The notes: generated from the letters alone by a model not told the origin. 64,000 nucleotides of DNA from Mactra quadrangularis (GCA_025267735.1 CM046295.1:20740938-20804937), one strand, 5' to 3'. Positions 36,801 through 49,240 are shown, numbered from the stretch's first letter. Numbers and translations are program-made.

Positions 36801-39800
36801 AGATTTCTATTCTAAAAATAGCCTTTAGAACGATTACGTATTCAGTAAGTGTATGTAAGACTGAGACTTCCCAAAAACTCGTTTAAAAAGGACTTAAGAA
36901 TTTGTGTATTATTCTGAATATCTCAGATGAGTTTGAGCATGGGTCATCGCGGATGAAGACTAGGGCACATGAGATAAAGAAAGAAAAATCTCGCTAACAC
37001 TTTAATGGCTCCTTTTTTATCCAAATATCGTGGAAATGGGTCGGAAAGTTGATTTAAATTTTACTCTGATTCACGCACGTATCAGTGGTGAACGACAAAG
37101 GGGGATATCATAGCCCACTTGTTTATTTTATACTTACGATCACAGACTGGTACATTACAAGGCGACAATCTAGTTCCAGTAAAACAATATATGATTCCAG
37201 CACCAGTCAAATCTCTACAGTAGTTGCCAGCGGCTTCTAACGATCCATCAGGGAAACTTGAATTCTTTAATTCAAGTTCAGGCATCTGTTGAGCATACGT
37301 TGTCCAAGGGAGGCATGTTTGACCATTGATGTCTTTAGAATGATAGCCTGTATACTTAATGGTTTGACCAGGAAAGTAACATGCTGAAATAATTAACAAA
37401 AACACATAAATTCGTATCGAGTTATGGCTCGTAATTTGAGAAGCACAATCGGTTATATTGCTTTACATTTTGCCTTCACAAATGGATTTATATTCTTACA
37501 TTGTAAGAGATCATCTATAGTCAATTTTACAAATATGAAAATATGTAGGGTCCTTATAAAGGATCCCTTTTCTAAGAAATCGGAACTTAGTCAAACTAAA
37601 ACTTAGATAGCAAACAAAAACAATTATTGAAAAGTTAAGTCTCTTCTGCGTGGTATACTTTGATTTTTTTTAAACACGACTTAGACTGTTTCATGTCTGC
37701 TGTACGAATATATCTTTATAAAGTGGCTTAAAAGTTTTATTGCCTTCTTAATAAGGGATATTTGTCACTCATCTTTCCTTGATAAAATCTTAGAAAATCC
37801 TTCGGTACAATGGTCATAACGTTTAGAATCCTTGGATTTTAACAATGAACTCCTATGTAAGGATAACAAAATATTTCACCCATTATGTTTTTTTGCGCGA
37901 TATGACCTTTCTGTGTTGGTGCGCCGTAAAACCAAAACAAAACAAACAAATCTTGTTATTTATGATTAAACCAGTATAATATAATATTGAAAGAATTGGT
38001 TTTATTTCAGTCAAATTAAGGTTTTTTACAAAAAATATTCAAAATTGACTGTAGCAAATTTGGCGCTGAAAAGTAAGGGTAAAATCTGAGCATTCAAACT
38101 AATTAGACCTACCTATTTAAAGACTATGCAATGGGAAATAACTGATTTACGTTTCGTTTTGAATTAAGAAATGTAATTTAAGATTTACCTTCACAAAAAG
38201 GAACAGCACAAAACTCCGAGTCCATTGAAGTTGATACAAAACACCATGGATGACCTCGACCTTAAATACAGATAAATGTAGGCAATGACACTGTTATCGA
38301 CCGTATAGTTTTGCTTGTAGGAATATAGAGTATATGTATTGCATGAAAATACCTTGGAAGATTCATATTTTTCTAATCCATAAATAACACAAAAGAGTAT
38401 TTATTATTCAATTTTAATTTCATTGAAAAACTTTAAAGCTTCATCAACACGCAAGTTGCATATTCAAATTGTATAATGAAATGTGTGAACCATTTAGCAA
38501 TTAGCAAAAGTGAAAACGGGTAAAACATATTGTCGGAATGATGTGTATATGATGATGATGTATACTGTAAACCAGGTTACGTTTGCGACAATATCTTGCC
38601 TTCTGGAAATACTTTGCACTTACTCGATTCAATACGACTAGCTCGAAAATAACGAAATAATAATTGTTACATCTATTATTAAATTAAAGTATTAGGTGTT
38701 CAGAAAAATGTCGATGATATACTAAACCGAATATACACAACGACGTGAAACTTTATAAACAGACTTTTGAAATGAATTGATTTCTGGCGATTTGTGTTTT
38801 TTGTCAAAATGTTGGTTTGAAATTATACGTATCATATGAAAACTATACCAGTTGGGTCTCTGCATTTATTACCAGCGTTTTCCAAACCAGGCAACCCATG
38901 TTTAACATCATTCCAATCTATACATGGTTTTCCAAACATTGTTGTAGAATATCGCCCTTCGTATAGTGTACTCTCATAAAAACAATCTAAAAACAATTGA
39001 AATGGCCTAGGCATAATAAACTGTCAGGATTGAAGACTAAGAATGTACGCATGGGCGTCACTAAATATATATTTTGGTCAACTAATAATAATGCTCATGG
39101 TGAGCGATTATTTGAAACTCTGATTACAATATAGCAGTTATCATGGTTAGACAGCCAACGATATCGTGCAAGTAATTTACATAATTTAACTTCTTTTAAG
39201 ACTTATTTGACAAAAACCTCTAATATCTCTATCTTTTTATTAGAAGCGAATAGTTATTGACACGAAATGTTGAATATCGTATTTTCTCATATCTGGATAT
39301 TGGCAAGTTAATGTTGAAGCGCAGAAAAAACCAAAACTTCATTTATAAGATGATATTCAAATTAGATTAATCAATGCTGAGATATAAGTACCTGTTGGGT
39401 CAATTGAGGATGAAATTCCAGGATTTGGGGTAGTGGATCCTATAACGAAAAAAATGGATAATATTTTTCTGTTTAGGTTAAACACCTTTGCAACACATTG
39501 TATAGTACATATAGAAAAAATGTACTTTTATGGCGAAATGAATAAAAAGAAAGTTCATAGAACTACTGACGCATCAATGTTTAAACATGCATCACACGGT
39601 TTGAAAACTTATTCCTTTAATGCTTTAACTTCTTGAACTTTACCTAGACAACTCGACATCGGCATTGACACGTGTATGAAAATAAAACTCCGTTTAAACC
39701 AATCATTTAAACTGATTGAACTGAATTAATCAATTATCAACCCGATTTTTACCCGTCCTTTTTATGACATTGGTATAAAAACATCACCACCTTTGCTTTT

Positions 39801-42800
39801 TAGGTATGTTAACAGTCGGCAAATTTTGCAGCCGCTGTTCATGATATCATTGTGTATCAGTACTGTTCCTGTTTCTGATATATTTTCAGACTCCTTTTGT
39901 AATCAGGCATTGAGTCATTTACTGTGCATTTCCCTCTATATGGATTTTGTAATCGGTTTAAAGGTACTAGTTCACAGATTTGTTTTATTTTTTTTCTATA
40001 ATTGCAAAAAACCATTTAGAGTCTGAAATTTTGTCAACATTTTAATTCTTATTTGTTCAGACAAACTGGCCTATATGTTGCAAGAAATAATCAATAAAGT
40101 CACTAAAATGCACTAAAAGTGTCTATATCGTGACATACGGGGTAGATATTTTCTACTCGAAACACCATCAATTATAGTTGTACATCAATTTGCACTAAAT
40201 TGTCATAATCAAAACACTGCTTTCCTGCTTCTGAAAGCATTTCCATACAATTTTGATGGTTTTAGAAAAAATAGATATTTAAGTTAAAATTGAAAATGAG
40301 TACCTTAAAAAAACATTCATTAAAACTAATAATAATCAGTCAATTACAACAGATTACAAAATGTCTCACCACAAGTTCCACAAGACTGTCTACATGCAAA
40401 ATTGGAATATCCAGGTTGTTTACAAACTGATGAATTCTCTCTTATATCATTATAACAATCAATTATCGATAAATCTTTACATTGATCCGTTCTTGATGGT
40501 GCAGTTATCATTGTATATTCATTGTTACCTGTACAAATAGACAAATTGTTCATTGTACATGTATATTAATAATTATTTGTGACTTGTATAATTGTAGTAT
40601 TAATAACTTTGAGTCAAAACTTGTTTACCTTTTGGACTACATAATTCACCGTTCTTTAGTAAAAGTCGAAATTGGACAATCAAACACAAAATGTGTTACT
40701 ATTTGATATATTGGCAAGAGTCGAAATTGGATAATAAAATGCAAAATGTATAAACAACTGTCTGCTTCACCTTGAGAGGTTATGACAGTATTGAAAGAAC
40801 GATAGATAGAAATTAGGAAATAAAATACAAAATGTATGCAAGTGTTGAAAGTTGACAATAAAATTGAAAGCATTACCATTGGATGTATTTGTGTTGCTTC
40901 GGTCACACAAAACTCTGTTACAATTAGTTCCTTTGCAGCATGACCCACAATACGTAGATGTGTCAACTTGAAGGTCTCTCTTTTTTCCAATTAAAGCTGC
41001 TGATTGAAAAATATTGGTCAGGTCACATGACTGAAAATAAAGATTGCATGACTTAAACTGTATGTCACTTGACTCTACTTTTGGGTCTCATGATTGGAAA
41101 TATGATTCACATGACTTTAAGTGAGAGTCAAGGGACTGAAACTATAACTCAGATAAAATTAATGGTTACAACTTGATATGAAGGTTACATTGTTAGTAAA
41201 TACTGAATTGTATGTCATAATAGGTCACATAGCTGCATTAAAAGGTCATGTGATCGATATGTAGGTCACATGGCCATAAATGTCATAAAACTAAGATTCT
41301 ATCTATTTGTGTTAACATATACGTCAGGCGTGAAAGTTGAAGTCTATATTTTGTGAACTTTTTATGTGAATGTAAACCGTCATATTTAACTCCGTGACAA
41401 TGGGCATTTCTATGATTGGCCTTTTTATTTAAAAATCAATACATTTGCCTACAGTTAAATACATGTATACTAATAGGTAAAGTCAGGGAAATGTCCACAG
41501 AGATTTGTCTGGTAAGAAGATAAGTGAGGTGATCCAAATGACATAACACTTACCCTTTTTGGAATGCATCCTAACCTGTATCTCGGCGCACCATTCAGTA
41601 ACATATACTCTGTGTAACACATCTGAAATTATAATCATTATATCTAACATATTGATGATTTCTTATTTCATATCAACTATCCAGGGGTGAATCCCTGCAG
41701 GAGAGGATATACTCACCCATGAAAATTTGACAATTATGTCAATTTTCCTCCATTAATTTGGTAAAGGGAGAAGTGTCAGGCCTTGCTGAAGGGTACATGA
41801 GTATTGGTAATAGAAAAAGGTCCAGGAAAGGTGGATTAGGTGCGCTGGACGCCGTAAAATGACAAAAACATTTATTGATACTGCGTTAAACTTAATAAAA
41901 AACTAACAAGGGTGTGGAATTCATTTGCTGGACTTTTCTAACTCATACATTTATGTCTTCGGAATAAATTCCAGCCCACATGCCCGTGGATAAGGAATAC
42001 TTTTAAGCTGTAAATTCACTAATATAGCAATAGTTGTTAATGTAATTTTTTTCAATCATATTCAACATTGAATGATTTTATTCAATTATTTATCATTACA
42101 TTAAAATGTGCATTTCATATCATAGTTCATTATATTTTTTTTAGTACTGAACATATGGACAAGTACATCATTTTGACCCCGTACACGTTGATTTGTTATT
42201 TTCACTTGACCATGAACAAGTGAAAAATAATTGGAATTCCACACCCCTATTATTTTGTATTTCATTAAGCAAACATATCAGAAACAGCCTCAGTAAAAAA
42301 CACAAATCTATTGTCCGACAATATTGAACTTGACCTTTATGCAAGAGTATGTTAAACTCAGTATGTACTGTCTATTTTTGTCTTCGTTTGCAAGTCGGAC
42401 GCTTTCGGCAAAATACACGTACTAAACAATTAAATTTAGTTTTCACACGAATATATACTTTAAACTGAGCCACAACATTGCGGACTTGCGTTTTTCTTAA
42501 TAATGAGTGAGTCCGAAATTAAAAGTGCAATAACATGGCATGTTAACAAAATTGATTCATAGTCACATAGGTAGTTATAAACACATGTATTACCGTATAC
42601 ACGCATACGGATACTCGCCATTTAATGTACGTGAAGTGTGTTATAATAAGATAGTTTAAGCTCAGGTTAATATTGTCGCACTATACCACTCAGTAAAAAA
42701 GCAAAATGGGAAAGAAAGTGAAACAAAAATGAACCGTAGATGACGTCATACCTCATTTACTTGGCACAGTACGACGTGGTCACAGTCTGACGGATTTAAA

Positions 42801-45361
42801 ACATTTGGACAAAATAAACAGTATTGTTGATCTGGATGTGGCGCTGAAATAAAAGAATTACAGACAATATATCGTACAAGTACAATAACGGACCCCCGAA
42901 CGGGACGTTTTAAAATACTTTCTCAAGACTTTTTTCGGTTTATACGTAATACTCGATTTTTTAAATAATTTTTGTCATTGACATAATAATCATAACTCTC
43001 TTCGTAATAATTATTACGTTTTTAAAATGAGTATAACGTGTTTTTGGAAATCTTGTCAAATTATGCTAATATTACTTGTAAAAACATTCCAGGAAGTGCA
43101 CAACATTCGGGTTGCGCTCAGTTACACTGGTAAAATGCTAAAGCATTTAATTTGTGTATTGGCTTAAAATTTAACCAAGAAAACCCCCGAAAGATGCATA
43201 AAACAGAACTTTGAATTTTAACCATGTATTAATGGTTGTGTATTTTCTGTTTGGTGGGTCTATTTTTGTGAGAGAAATTTGACCGGTTGTGATAGCATCA
43301 GTGCTTTCCTGGTCTGGTTCAGTGAATATCATACCCGAGTCGATAGCGCAGTTGGTAGCGCGCCGGGTTTTGGAATCTCGTGTCTCCATTGCCTCCATTG
43401 ATTAGATAATATGGAGAAGTTCCGACCTTGTGGAAAGGTAGGTTAGTGCTGGTCAGAGACAAAGGTCCAGGAAAACTAGTTTAGGTGGGCGCTGTAAAGT
43501 GACCTATATTGTCTTGCCACGGCGTTAAAACCATTTAAAAACAACAAACAAACAAAAAAGAAAACTTACTTTGGTTTCCGTCACATAAATCATGGTTACA
43601 GTAGTCCCCATCGTTACAACACCGTGAACACGTGAGTATATCATCTTCTAAACTAATGACGTCATGTGTTACGTCATCTGTCTCACTTATGACGTCATTG
43701 GTGAAATTTCCCGCTATTTCTCTTTTTATTTGTGCTGAACATTTCTAGAATAAAAGTCTGGCATAGAAAAAACTACATCAACTTTGAGAAAGTTAAGTGC
43801 ATTTTTTTAATTGGAAAATAAGAATACCACATGTTTCAATATGCAAAGCAACATATTCAATCGACCACAGCGTGAAGGCATTTAGTATAATCTCGGTAGG
43901 GTCAGAAATTAGACAATAAATCAAGTTTTAAGAGTTACGAATGTGAAAGCATTGAATCAATGACTGAAGATGACTTACCGCCTCAGATGCACAACCTGAC
44001 GTATACAGCAACACTCCGGAAACACTAACCGCAGCGTCCACATAACATTGCTAGAAAAAAATTACACCAATGTTATTTTTAGGCTATGAGTGTGTAAATC
44101 GTTCTTCCACCATTTATTACTCTAACTAAACAAAATTGTCGAGTTTTGAAAAGCATGAAAGAAAAAAGGAAGCGATGATGGTGTGATGATGAGATATAAA
44201 TGATGAAGATGACGATGATGATGGTAGTGGTGATGATGATGATAGTGATGATGATAATGGTGATGATGATGTGATATGATAATGATGATGATTATGATAA
44301 TGATGATGATGATGGTGGTGGCGATGATGATGATGATGATGATAATGATGATGATGATTATGATAATGATGATGGTGAGGATGATGATGATCCTTAACTC
44401 TATTGTTAATATTTGATTAGTTTTTTTAAACTTTTGCAAATCTTTTAAAAAATAAACGCATATTTTTAGATAAATGTTCATGTGTAATATTACTTGTTTT
44501 TGACTTACGATGGTTTTAATCGTAAGCATTTTTGTTTCAAGCATTTGTGTAATTCCTTACTCACCTCGTGTTCATTACATTGTACAACGGTACCACAATC
44601 CCATGGGTGGGGTATTCTACTACATGAATAACATACGGGTCCTTTAGTCTGTGTCACGTGAGCAAATATAGCTATCAGTAATACTGAAAATATAGACTGT
44701 GTTAAAACTGGTATAAGTCTTGTCTGGTTCCCACTCGTACTTTGAAGGATGAAAGTACATCAGGCAAAGCATGATAATGGCGGTGCCCGAGTTATTTTAC
44801 AAGATATCGAGTAATTCTGTTTTCATATGAGCATTTTACACTATATAGGCTCAAATCATAGGAACTTTGTACAATAATTACTGTGGATACCTTTTTAGTC
44901 GTTCGGTACATATAGGCTAAATACGAGTAATTGACGTACCATGCCATATCAGGGGCCCGCATTATTATGCGTTTTACGACCGATTTTAGTCGTATGTCCT
45001 TCTATATTGTATAGTTAAATTATCGTAAGAATTTTGATAATATGCTGCCCAGTTGTATAAATATTTTTCAGTCTCATATATTTTACCCTATTGGGCATAC
45101 TTTCATGAAGCTTGATCAAGAAATCATTTCTTCGCCATTCTCCCTCTACCACTAACTCTAAATTATGTTGGGCAGTTGAAATTCACTGACGGAAGTATGT
45201 GCCTAGTACCTGGTTAACAGCTAAATCCTGAGATTTAGCCTTTCCAGAAACGGTGCATAGGTTAACAATGTGATGCTACGGCACTACATTCACAAAACCA
45301 TTTTATTGACGACTGAATGAAGAAAAATTGTAAACATACCTCCCTGCGAGTTGATAGACAT
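32437..45361 (-). CDS. Secreted mosaic protein: 2x Ly6/uPAR, ShKT, 2x kringle, 2x ShKT, Thr-rich/TSP1-like, 2x ShKT, Cys-rich tail
   Basis: Nineteen minus-strand exons join in phase: 45361-45340, 44683-44565, 44050-43979, 43744-43570, 42843-42752, 41622-41554, 41030-40877, 40528-40370, 39439-39392, 38986-38849, 38260-38189, 37383-37138, 36749-36636, 35793-35755, 35285-35178, 34714-34310, 33801-33673, 33087-32977 and 32627-32437, about 821 aa. The start MSINSQGVLLIAIFAHVTQT is a signal peptide, no membrane segment follows, so the product is probably extracellular. From exon 4 on, nearly every border is phase 1, the hallmark of exon-shuffled modules. If the last donor is not used, reading continues 11 codons to a stop at 32404. 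I do not recognise a named gene with this order. Cell-surface or matrix binding is inferred from the domains only. Confidence 0.85.
33268..33560 (+). mobile_element. SINE family A, full-length reference copy
   Basis: The tRNA-like head CGCAGTTGGTAGCTCGCCGG (A box) with GGGTTCGAATCCCACCCGG (B box) is followed by a body and the tail GGCGTTAAATCCAATAAATA. It lies in an intron of the mosaic gene. Other copies: 12653-12922, 26385-26640, 41683-41905 and 43330-43545. Confidence 0.9.
35860..36025. mobile_element. Half copy of the 30721-31219 MITE
   Basis: Shares CATTCGTGTTCAATGTAATG and the right end CAGATCGGGGTCAAACTTTA with the MITE downstream of COASY. The left half is missing. Confidence 0.65.
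36148..36519. mobile_element. MITE family C, copy 1
   Basis: The ends GGGACTTTAGTCAGTTATTT and AATAACTGACTAATGTCCCC are inverted repeats about 370 bp apart. Three more copies are in this window (37755-38150, 52709-53067 and 57042-57395). No coding capacity. Intron of the mosaic gene. Confidence 0.8.
37138..37383 (-). other. Kringle domain 2 exon of the mosaic gene
   Basis: A single 246-bp phase 1-1 exon. CYFPGQTIKYTGYHSKDING ... CLPW ... NYCRDLTGAG ... YCF ... CNVPVC has the six kringle cysteines, but the PWC motif is replaced by IYC and the middle loop is longer. Unlike kringle 1 it is not split by an intron. Confidence 0.85.
37755..38150. mobile_element. MITE family C, copy 2 (degraded ends)
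   Basis: The interior CCTATGTAAGGATAACAAAA and AAGTAAGGGTAAAATCTGAG matches the other copies. The ends (AAGGGATATTTGTCACTCAT, AAATAACTGATTTACG) have drifted. Intron between the kringle exons. Confidence 0.7.
38189..38986 (-). other. Kringle domain 1 (two exons) of the mosaic gene
   Basis: The exons at 38986-38849 and 38260-38189 make a canonical kringle: DCFYESTLYEGRYSTTMFG, PCIDW, NKCRDPTG, then HPWC and FCAVPFC, with all six expected cysteines. A phase-1 intron splits it just after the CRDPTG turn. A 16-residue Ser/Thr/Pro linker exon (39439-39392) precedes it. Confidence 0.88.
39961..40305. mobile_element. MITE family D, copy 1
   Basis: AAGGTACTAGTTCACAGATT at the left and a GAGTACCTT end at the right form a short inverted repeat. 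A second copy with the same interior (GTGACATACGKGGTAGATAT) is at 45509-45853. About 345 bp, no coding frame. Confidence 0.75.
40370..40528 (-). other. ShKT domain 1 exon of the mosaic gene
   Basis: A six-cysteine ShKT module, residues about 251-287, from QCKDLSIIDC to ACRQSCGTC, in one phase 1-1 exon. ShKT folds occur in matrix proteins and proteases as well as in sea anemone peptides. Here it is one module of a large secreted protein. Confidence 0.8.
41683..41905 (+). mobile_element. SINE family A, head-truncated copy
   Basis: Starts in the B-box area (GGGTGAATCCCTGCAGG) and runs through GACGCCGTAAAATGAC to a GCGTTAAACTTAATAAAAAA tail. Intron of the mosaic gene. Confidence 0.7.
41908..42260. 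mobile_element. MITE with 'GGGTGTGGAATTC' ends
   Basis: AAGGGTGTGGAATTC (41908-41922) and GAATTCCACACCCCT (42246-42260) are inverted ends of a ~350-bp element. The interior has a CTTGACCATGAACAAG palindrome. A lone right end is near 31940-32030, with a similar ACTTGTCCATGGACAAGT palindrome. Confidence 0.65.
42280..42705. mobile_element. Candidate MITE between CTCAGTAAAAAA direct repeats
   Basis: CTCAGTAAAAAA occurs just before 42310 and just after 42685. Inside, TTGTCCGACAATATTGAACT and the reverse complement of ATATTGTCGCACTATACC are similar. The 12-bp direct repeats may be a target duplication or chance A-runs. Confidence 0.4.
43330..43545 (+). mobile_element. SINE family A, internally deleted copy
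   Basis: The head GTCGATAGCGCAGTTGGTAG is followed directly by the late body (TCCATTGATTAGATAATATG) and the GGCGTTAAAACC tail. The B-box segment is deleted. Confidence 0.75.
43570..44683 (-). other. Ly6/uPAR (LU) domain 1 exons of the mosaic gene
   Basis: Exons 2-4, residues about 24-125. The first cysteines are in VCYSCSRIPHPWDCGTVVQC, and the domain closes with CSRCCNDGDYCNHDLC, the CC-x(4)-CN-type end typical of three-finger LU domains. Twelve cysteines in all. A 45-residue acidic insert in exon 4 is rich in the DVI and DDV words encoded by TGACGTCA repeats. Confidence 0.8.
44165..44395. repeat. GAT/ATG trinucleotide microsatellite
   Basis: Imperfect (GAT)n with GGT and AAT interruptions in an intron of the mosaic gene. 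The minus frame reads as runs of Ile then His, which is only the repeat. Confidence 0.9.
45075..45300 (+). mobile_element. SINE family B, truncated copy
   Basis: GGGCATACTTTCATGAAGCT followed by the family B body (CAGTTGAAATTCACTGACGG) and GGTTAACAATG. The tRNA head is absent. Confidence 0.65.
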
Positions 45362-45508
45362 ATTTGATCGTGGAAAAAAAATAAAGCATTGGTCAACTGA
45401 AATTTAGCTCTGTATACAATGTCATGAAGTATACTCTATGTTTATAATGTTGGTACCCTGTGTTTTAATTCTTGTTTCTGTCTTTAATTTGGCTTTTAAA
45501 CATTTAAA

Positions 45509-45853
45509 GGTACTAGTTCACAGATTTGGTTTATTTTTTCCATAATTTCAAAATACCATTCAATGTCTGTATTTGTGTCAAAAAAATAAATTTTATTATT
45601 TTAGGACAAACTGACCTGAATCTTGCAAGAAATATACAATAAAAGTCACAAAAAAGCACTAAAAGGGTCTATACTGTGACATACGTGGTAGATATTTACT
45701 ACATGAAACACCATCATTTGTATTCGTATGTCAATTTGCACTGAAATTGTCATTATCAGAACACTTCTATCCTTCTTCCAAAATATTTCCGTACAATTTT
45801 GATAGTTTTATAAAAAGTTGATATTGAAGTTGAAATCTTTGAAAGAGTACTTT
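45509..45853. mobile_element. MITE family D, copy 2
   Basis: Matches 39961-40305 from GGTACTAGTTCACAGATTTG through GACATACGTGGTAGATATTT to GAGTACTTTTAAC. Confidence 0.75.
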
Positions 45854-45894
45854 TAACACCATGTATTGGTCAATTTTAATTAAATTTCATTGAC

Positions 45895-46284
45895 GCATAC
45901 ATTAATCATGCTGATTTAAATACTCGACATTAGCTCGATAATCTCCTTACATAAATTCGGATATGTATATTTATAAATAGTGAGTACATGTGCACTGTAA
46001 TGAGTATATACAAGGATTAGCAAACAAATATTGAGTTTCCAATTCAGCGGGGTAAATTAATGTGCAACTATAAGTTGGATAAAATTTTATTAATATCAAT
46101 CAATTTCTGTACAAATAACTTCGGATATGTATATTTATCAATAGTTAGTACATGTGCACTGTAATGAGTATAAAAAAGGATTAGCAAACAAATATTGAGT
46201 ATCCAATTCAGCGGGGTAAATTAATGTGCAACTATAAGTTGGATAAAATTTTATTAATATCAATCAATTTCTGTACAAATAACT
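45895..46284. repeat. MITE with 164-bp tandem duplication
   Basis: A MITE of the ATTAACC/GCTGATTTAAATACTC family covers about 45895-46070. A 164-bp segment is then tandemly duplicated: 45957-46120 and 46121-46284 differ at only a few positions, so the duplication is recent and includes one MITE end. Confidence 0.8.
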
Positions 46285-48519
46285 ATTATGTAAAATTATA
46301 AATCCTCATATATAGGTTTATACACTTTTAAAACAGTTCCCGATGAGCCCCTTGTGGCTTTCAAAATGACGTCATATTTACGTAAGCAATATTTGGTACT
46401 TACCTGTGCAAAGGTTCAACACACTACTCATAATTGTTACAAATAATCGGTTGATTTATGTAGCCATGTAATTTTTACATATCTCAAAATACCGACATGG
46501 CCAACATTAAGGGAGTTCGTGTGAACCCTTAGTTGATAGAATAGGGGTCGACCCTAAAATTTTATTTGCTTGATAAAAATCTAAAGGACTGTTTGAATTA
46601 CATGTGCAGGTATTGTGTTTACGTCCACCGGTCATGCGTTTATTGTTGTTTTTTTCCTATATAAACCTTTTGGGGCGAGTGTGAGGTCGGTGCGCCCTGG
46701 AACCTAGTTTAACACCCCCAGGTGGCGGGGAAGTATTTTGACCCTCGGGAAAACCCTTAGACTCTTGTTTTCTTGTTTGTTGCGTCCTTTATATAACTAA
46801 AGTTAAAAAAAAGTTCTCCTTTCTTTGATTGTATTGGGTTTTTACTACATACGCAAGGCAAAGCACAGGCGAAGCACGTATAACAGTTCCAGAATGCAAA
46901 ATAGTTCTTGTCGTAAACACATAAGGCTTTGTAAAAATATTTCTTTTGCCATATATGTGACTATATATTGTCCAGTGGATATCATGAAATCATACATTTC
47001 ATACTTATGGACAAATAACGAGACATTTATCACCGCCTATTCGATCGTCCATTTGTTTACGACGGTTAAAGTATTTTTTGGGGCACGTGACGCAAATGTA
47101 GTTCCAAAGATGTCGCTTTTGTGGGAAAGTGCTTCCGGTTCGTTGTACACTGCGAAAGTAGTTCTGAGAATTTAGTTTGACTGTGTTTGGGTGGCTGTGA
47201 CTCTGTTTTGTATGTCAAAATAATATATTTTTCACCCAAATTCGTTTTTCTATCCCTCTAGGACAATATTGTGACCATTTTGTGTTTTCTTTTCAGGACT
47301 ACTTCTTGCAGTGGAAGATCTAGAATTTAGTGCACTGGGGCCATTTAGACCTTTGAGAATGGGAATTCCCAACTATACATGTGCACAATGTGACATTGTG
47401 AAAAATTGAATCGATCATCACCTATATTTCTTGGACTTATTTTGCTGGTCTAGTGTGGAGGATTCACAAGATACCAATCATTATTTCTCAATCTATTTGT
47501 GAAAGTCAGCGGAGACACTGAAACTTGGCTATTTTATATAGAAACATAAAGAGGAAATTTCGCAGGAGTGAGGCCAAAATGTTGTCTGAATATCTCCGAG
47601 GTTATTCCTAGTAAATGACCGAAGAGTTCCGAATGTAAATAAGGCTGCTCATGTGTTTACCTTTTATGCATTAAAGTTAGTAACTTTACCGAAGATAACT
47701 CCGGAGCGGACCGAATTGACTTCGGACGAAAGTTTGCATTCACCGAATGTGATAATAAAGAAAAATCTTTGAACGACCCTCTGAATCAAGGTGAATGAAT
47801 ATTGACTGAAGTGTAAACGTTTTTCATTCACGATTAAAATTTAAATCAGGGCAACTATGAACGTCACGTTTTTGTTATCTTAGATCACGTGATGTGAAAG
47901 GAATAATCTACTGACATAGAGACAATCAATCGCTTAATCATTCGGAACTAGTCGCGAAACTTCGGTCTTTTCCGTCCCAAGTAAACTAAATCATTCGTAG
48001 AAACTCGGTATTGTCCGTAGCATGTAAATTAAATCATTCGATATACTACTACATGTTACTCGGTATTTTCCGTTACTTTATGATGTTTTCCATCGTTCAA
48101 ACCCGATTGAGTTCAGATTGAAAATAAAATGAAATCGAATTTTTTCGGTATTTTCCGTCTTTAGTCGGAAACATACACAATCGACACAATACCACTTTAG
48201 GATCTCGGCAGATCAAAAATTAGTAAATTATGCATATTTAGTTTCATCTAATTTTATTTACATCATACACAATATACAACAATATACATAAATGTGTGTA
48301 CATTGAGAAATAATTGTGGGATCAATTATTAAAAGTTATTTTTCTCTGAAAAAGTCTGAGGAGAATTTATGAAAATTCGGACAAGATGGGTTTCTGGACT
48401 TAGGAACTAACACTCTGGACATTTTTTATTTATAATTGATTTAAGACTTTTATACATAATATATTGTTTTTACTTAAAATGTATTAAAAAACAAGCATTG
48501 AAATCATGAAGTAAATAAT

Positions 48520-48900
<381 letters not shown>

Positions 48901-49240
48901 AAGACCTAAAACATGAGCTTCTAAGCTCCAAGCTTATTGTTATTCAACCCTTTTATACAATGTCTTTAAAATCAGTCATGTGATGTGTTATTTGCACTAG
49001 AAGTTCGAAAACTAGTTTCTTGAAAATGTTCGAGCGAGTAGGCATTCAACCCATCAGAATTAGACATTGCTGTCTTTTATTTCTGACTAGTTTGCTAGAA
49101 GCTTTGTTTATCAGTAAATTATGGATATACATGTATGTCTGGGTACTTTAGGCTATCCAAGTTTGAAACTTCGAAATGTCACCGTAAAAGTACATAGATT
49201 GTCAATCATCGATAATTCAGTTCTTCGCCATGTTGAGTTT

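Larger units (their letters stand above)
40877..42843 (-). other. Ly6/uPAR (LU) domain 2 exons of the mosaic gene
   Basis: Exons 5-7, residues about 130-234. It has the same cysteine order as domain 1 (CLFCPNVLNPSDCDHVVLC ... YCGSCCKGTNCNRVLC), and its introns fall at the same places in the same phases (0, 0, then 1). The two domains therefore arose by tandem duplication of a three-exon set. Confidence 0.8.

Noticed and set aside
46825..47175. 116-codon plus-strand frame
   Set aside because: No signal peptide, domain motif, splice support or coding bias that I can see.
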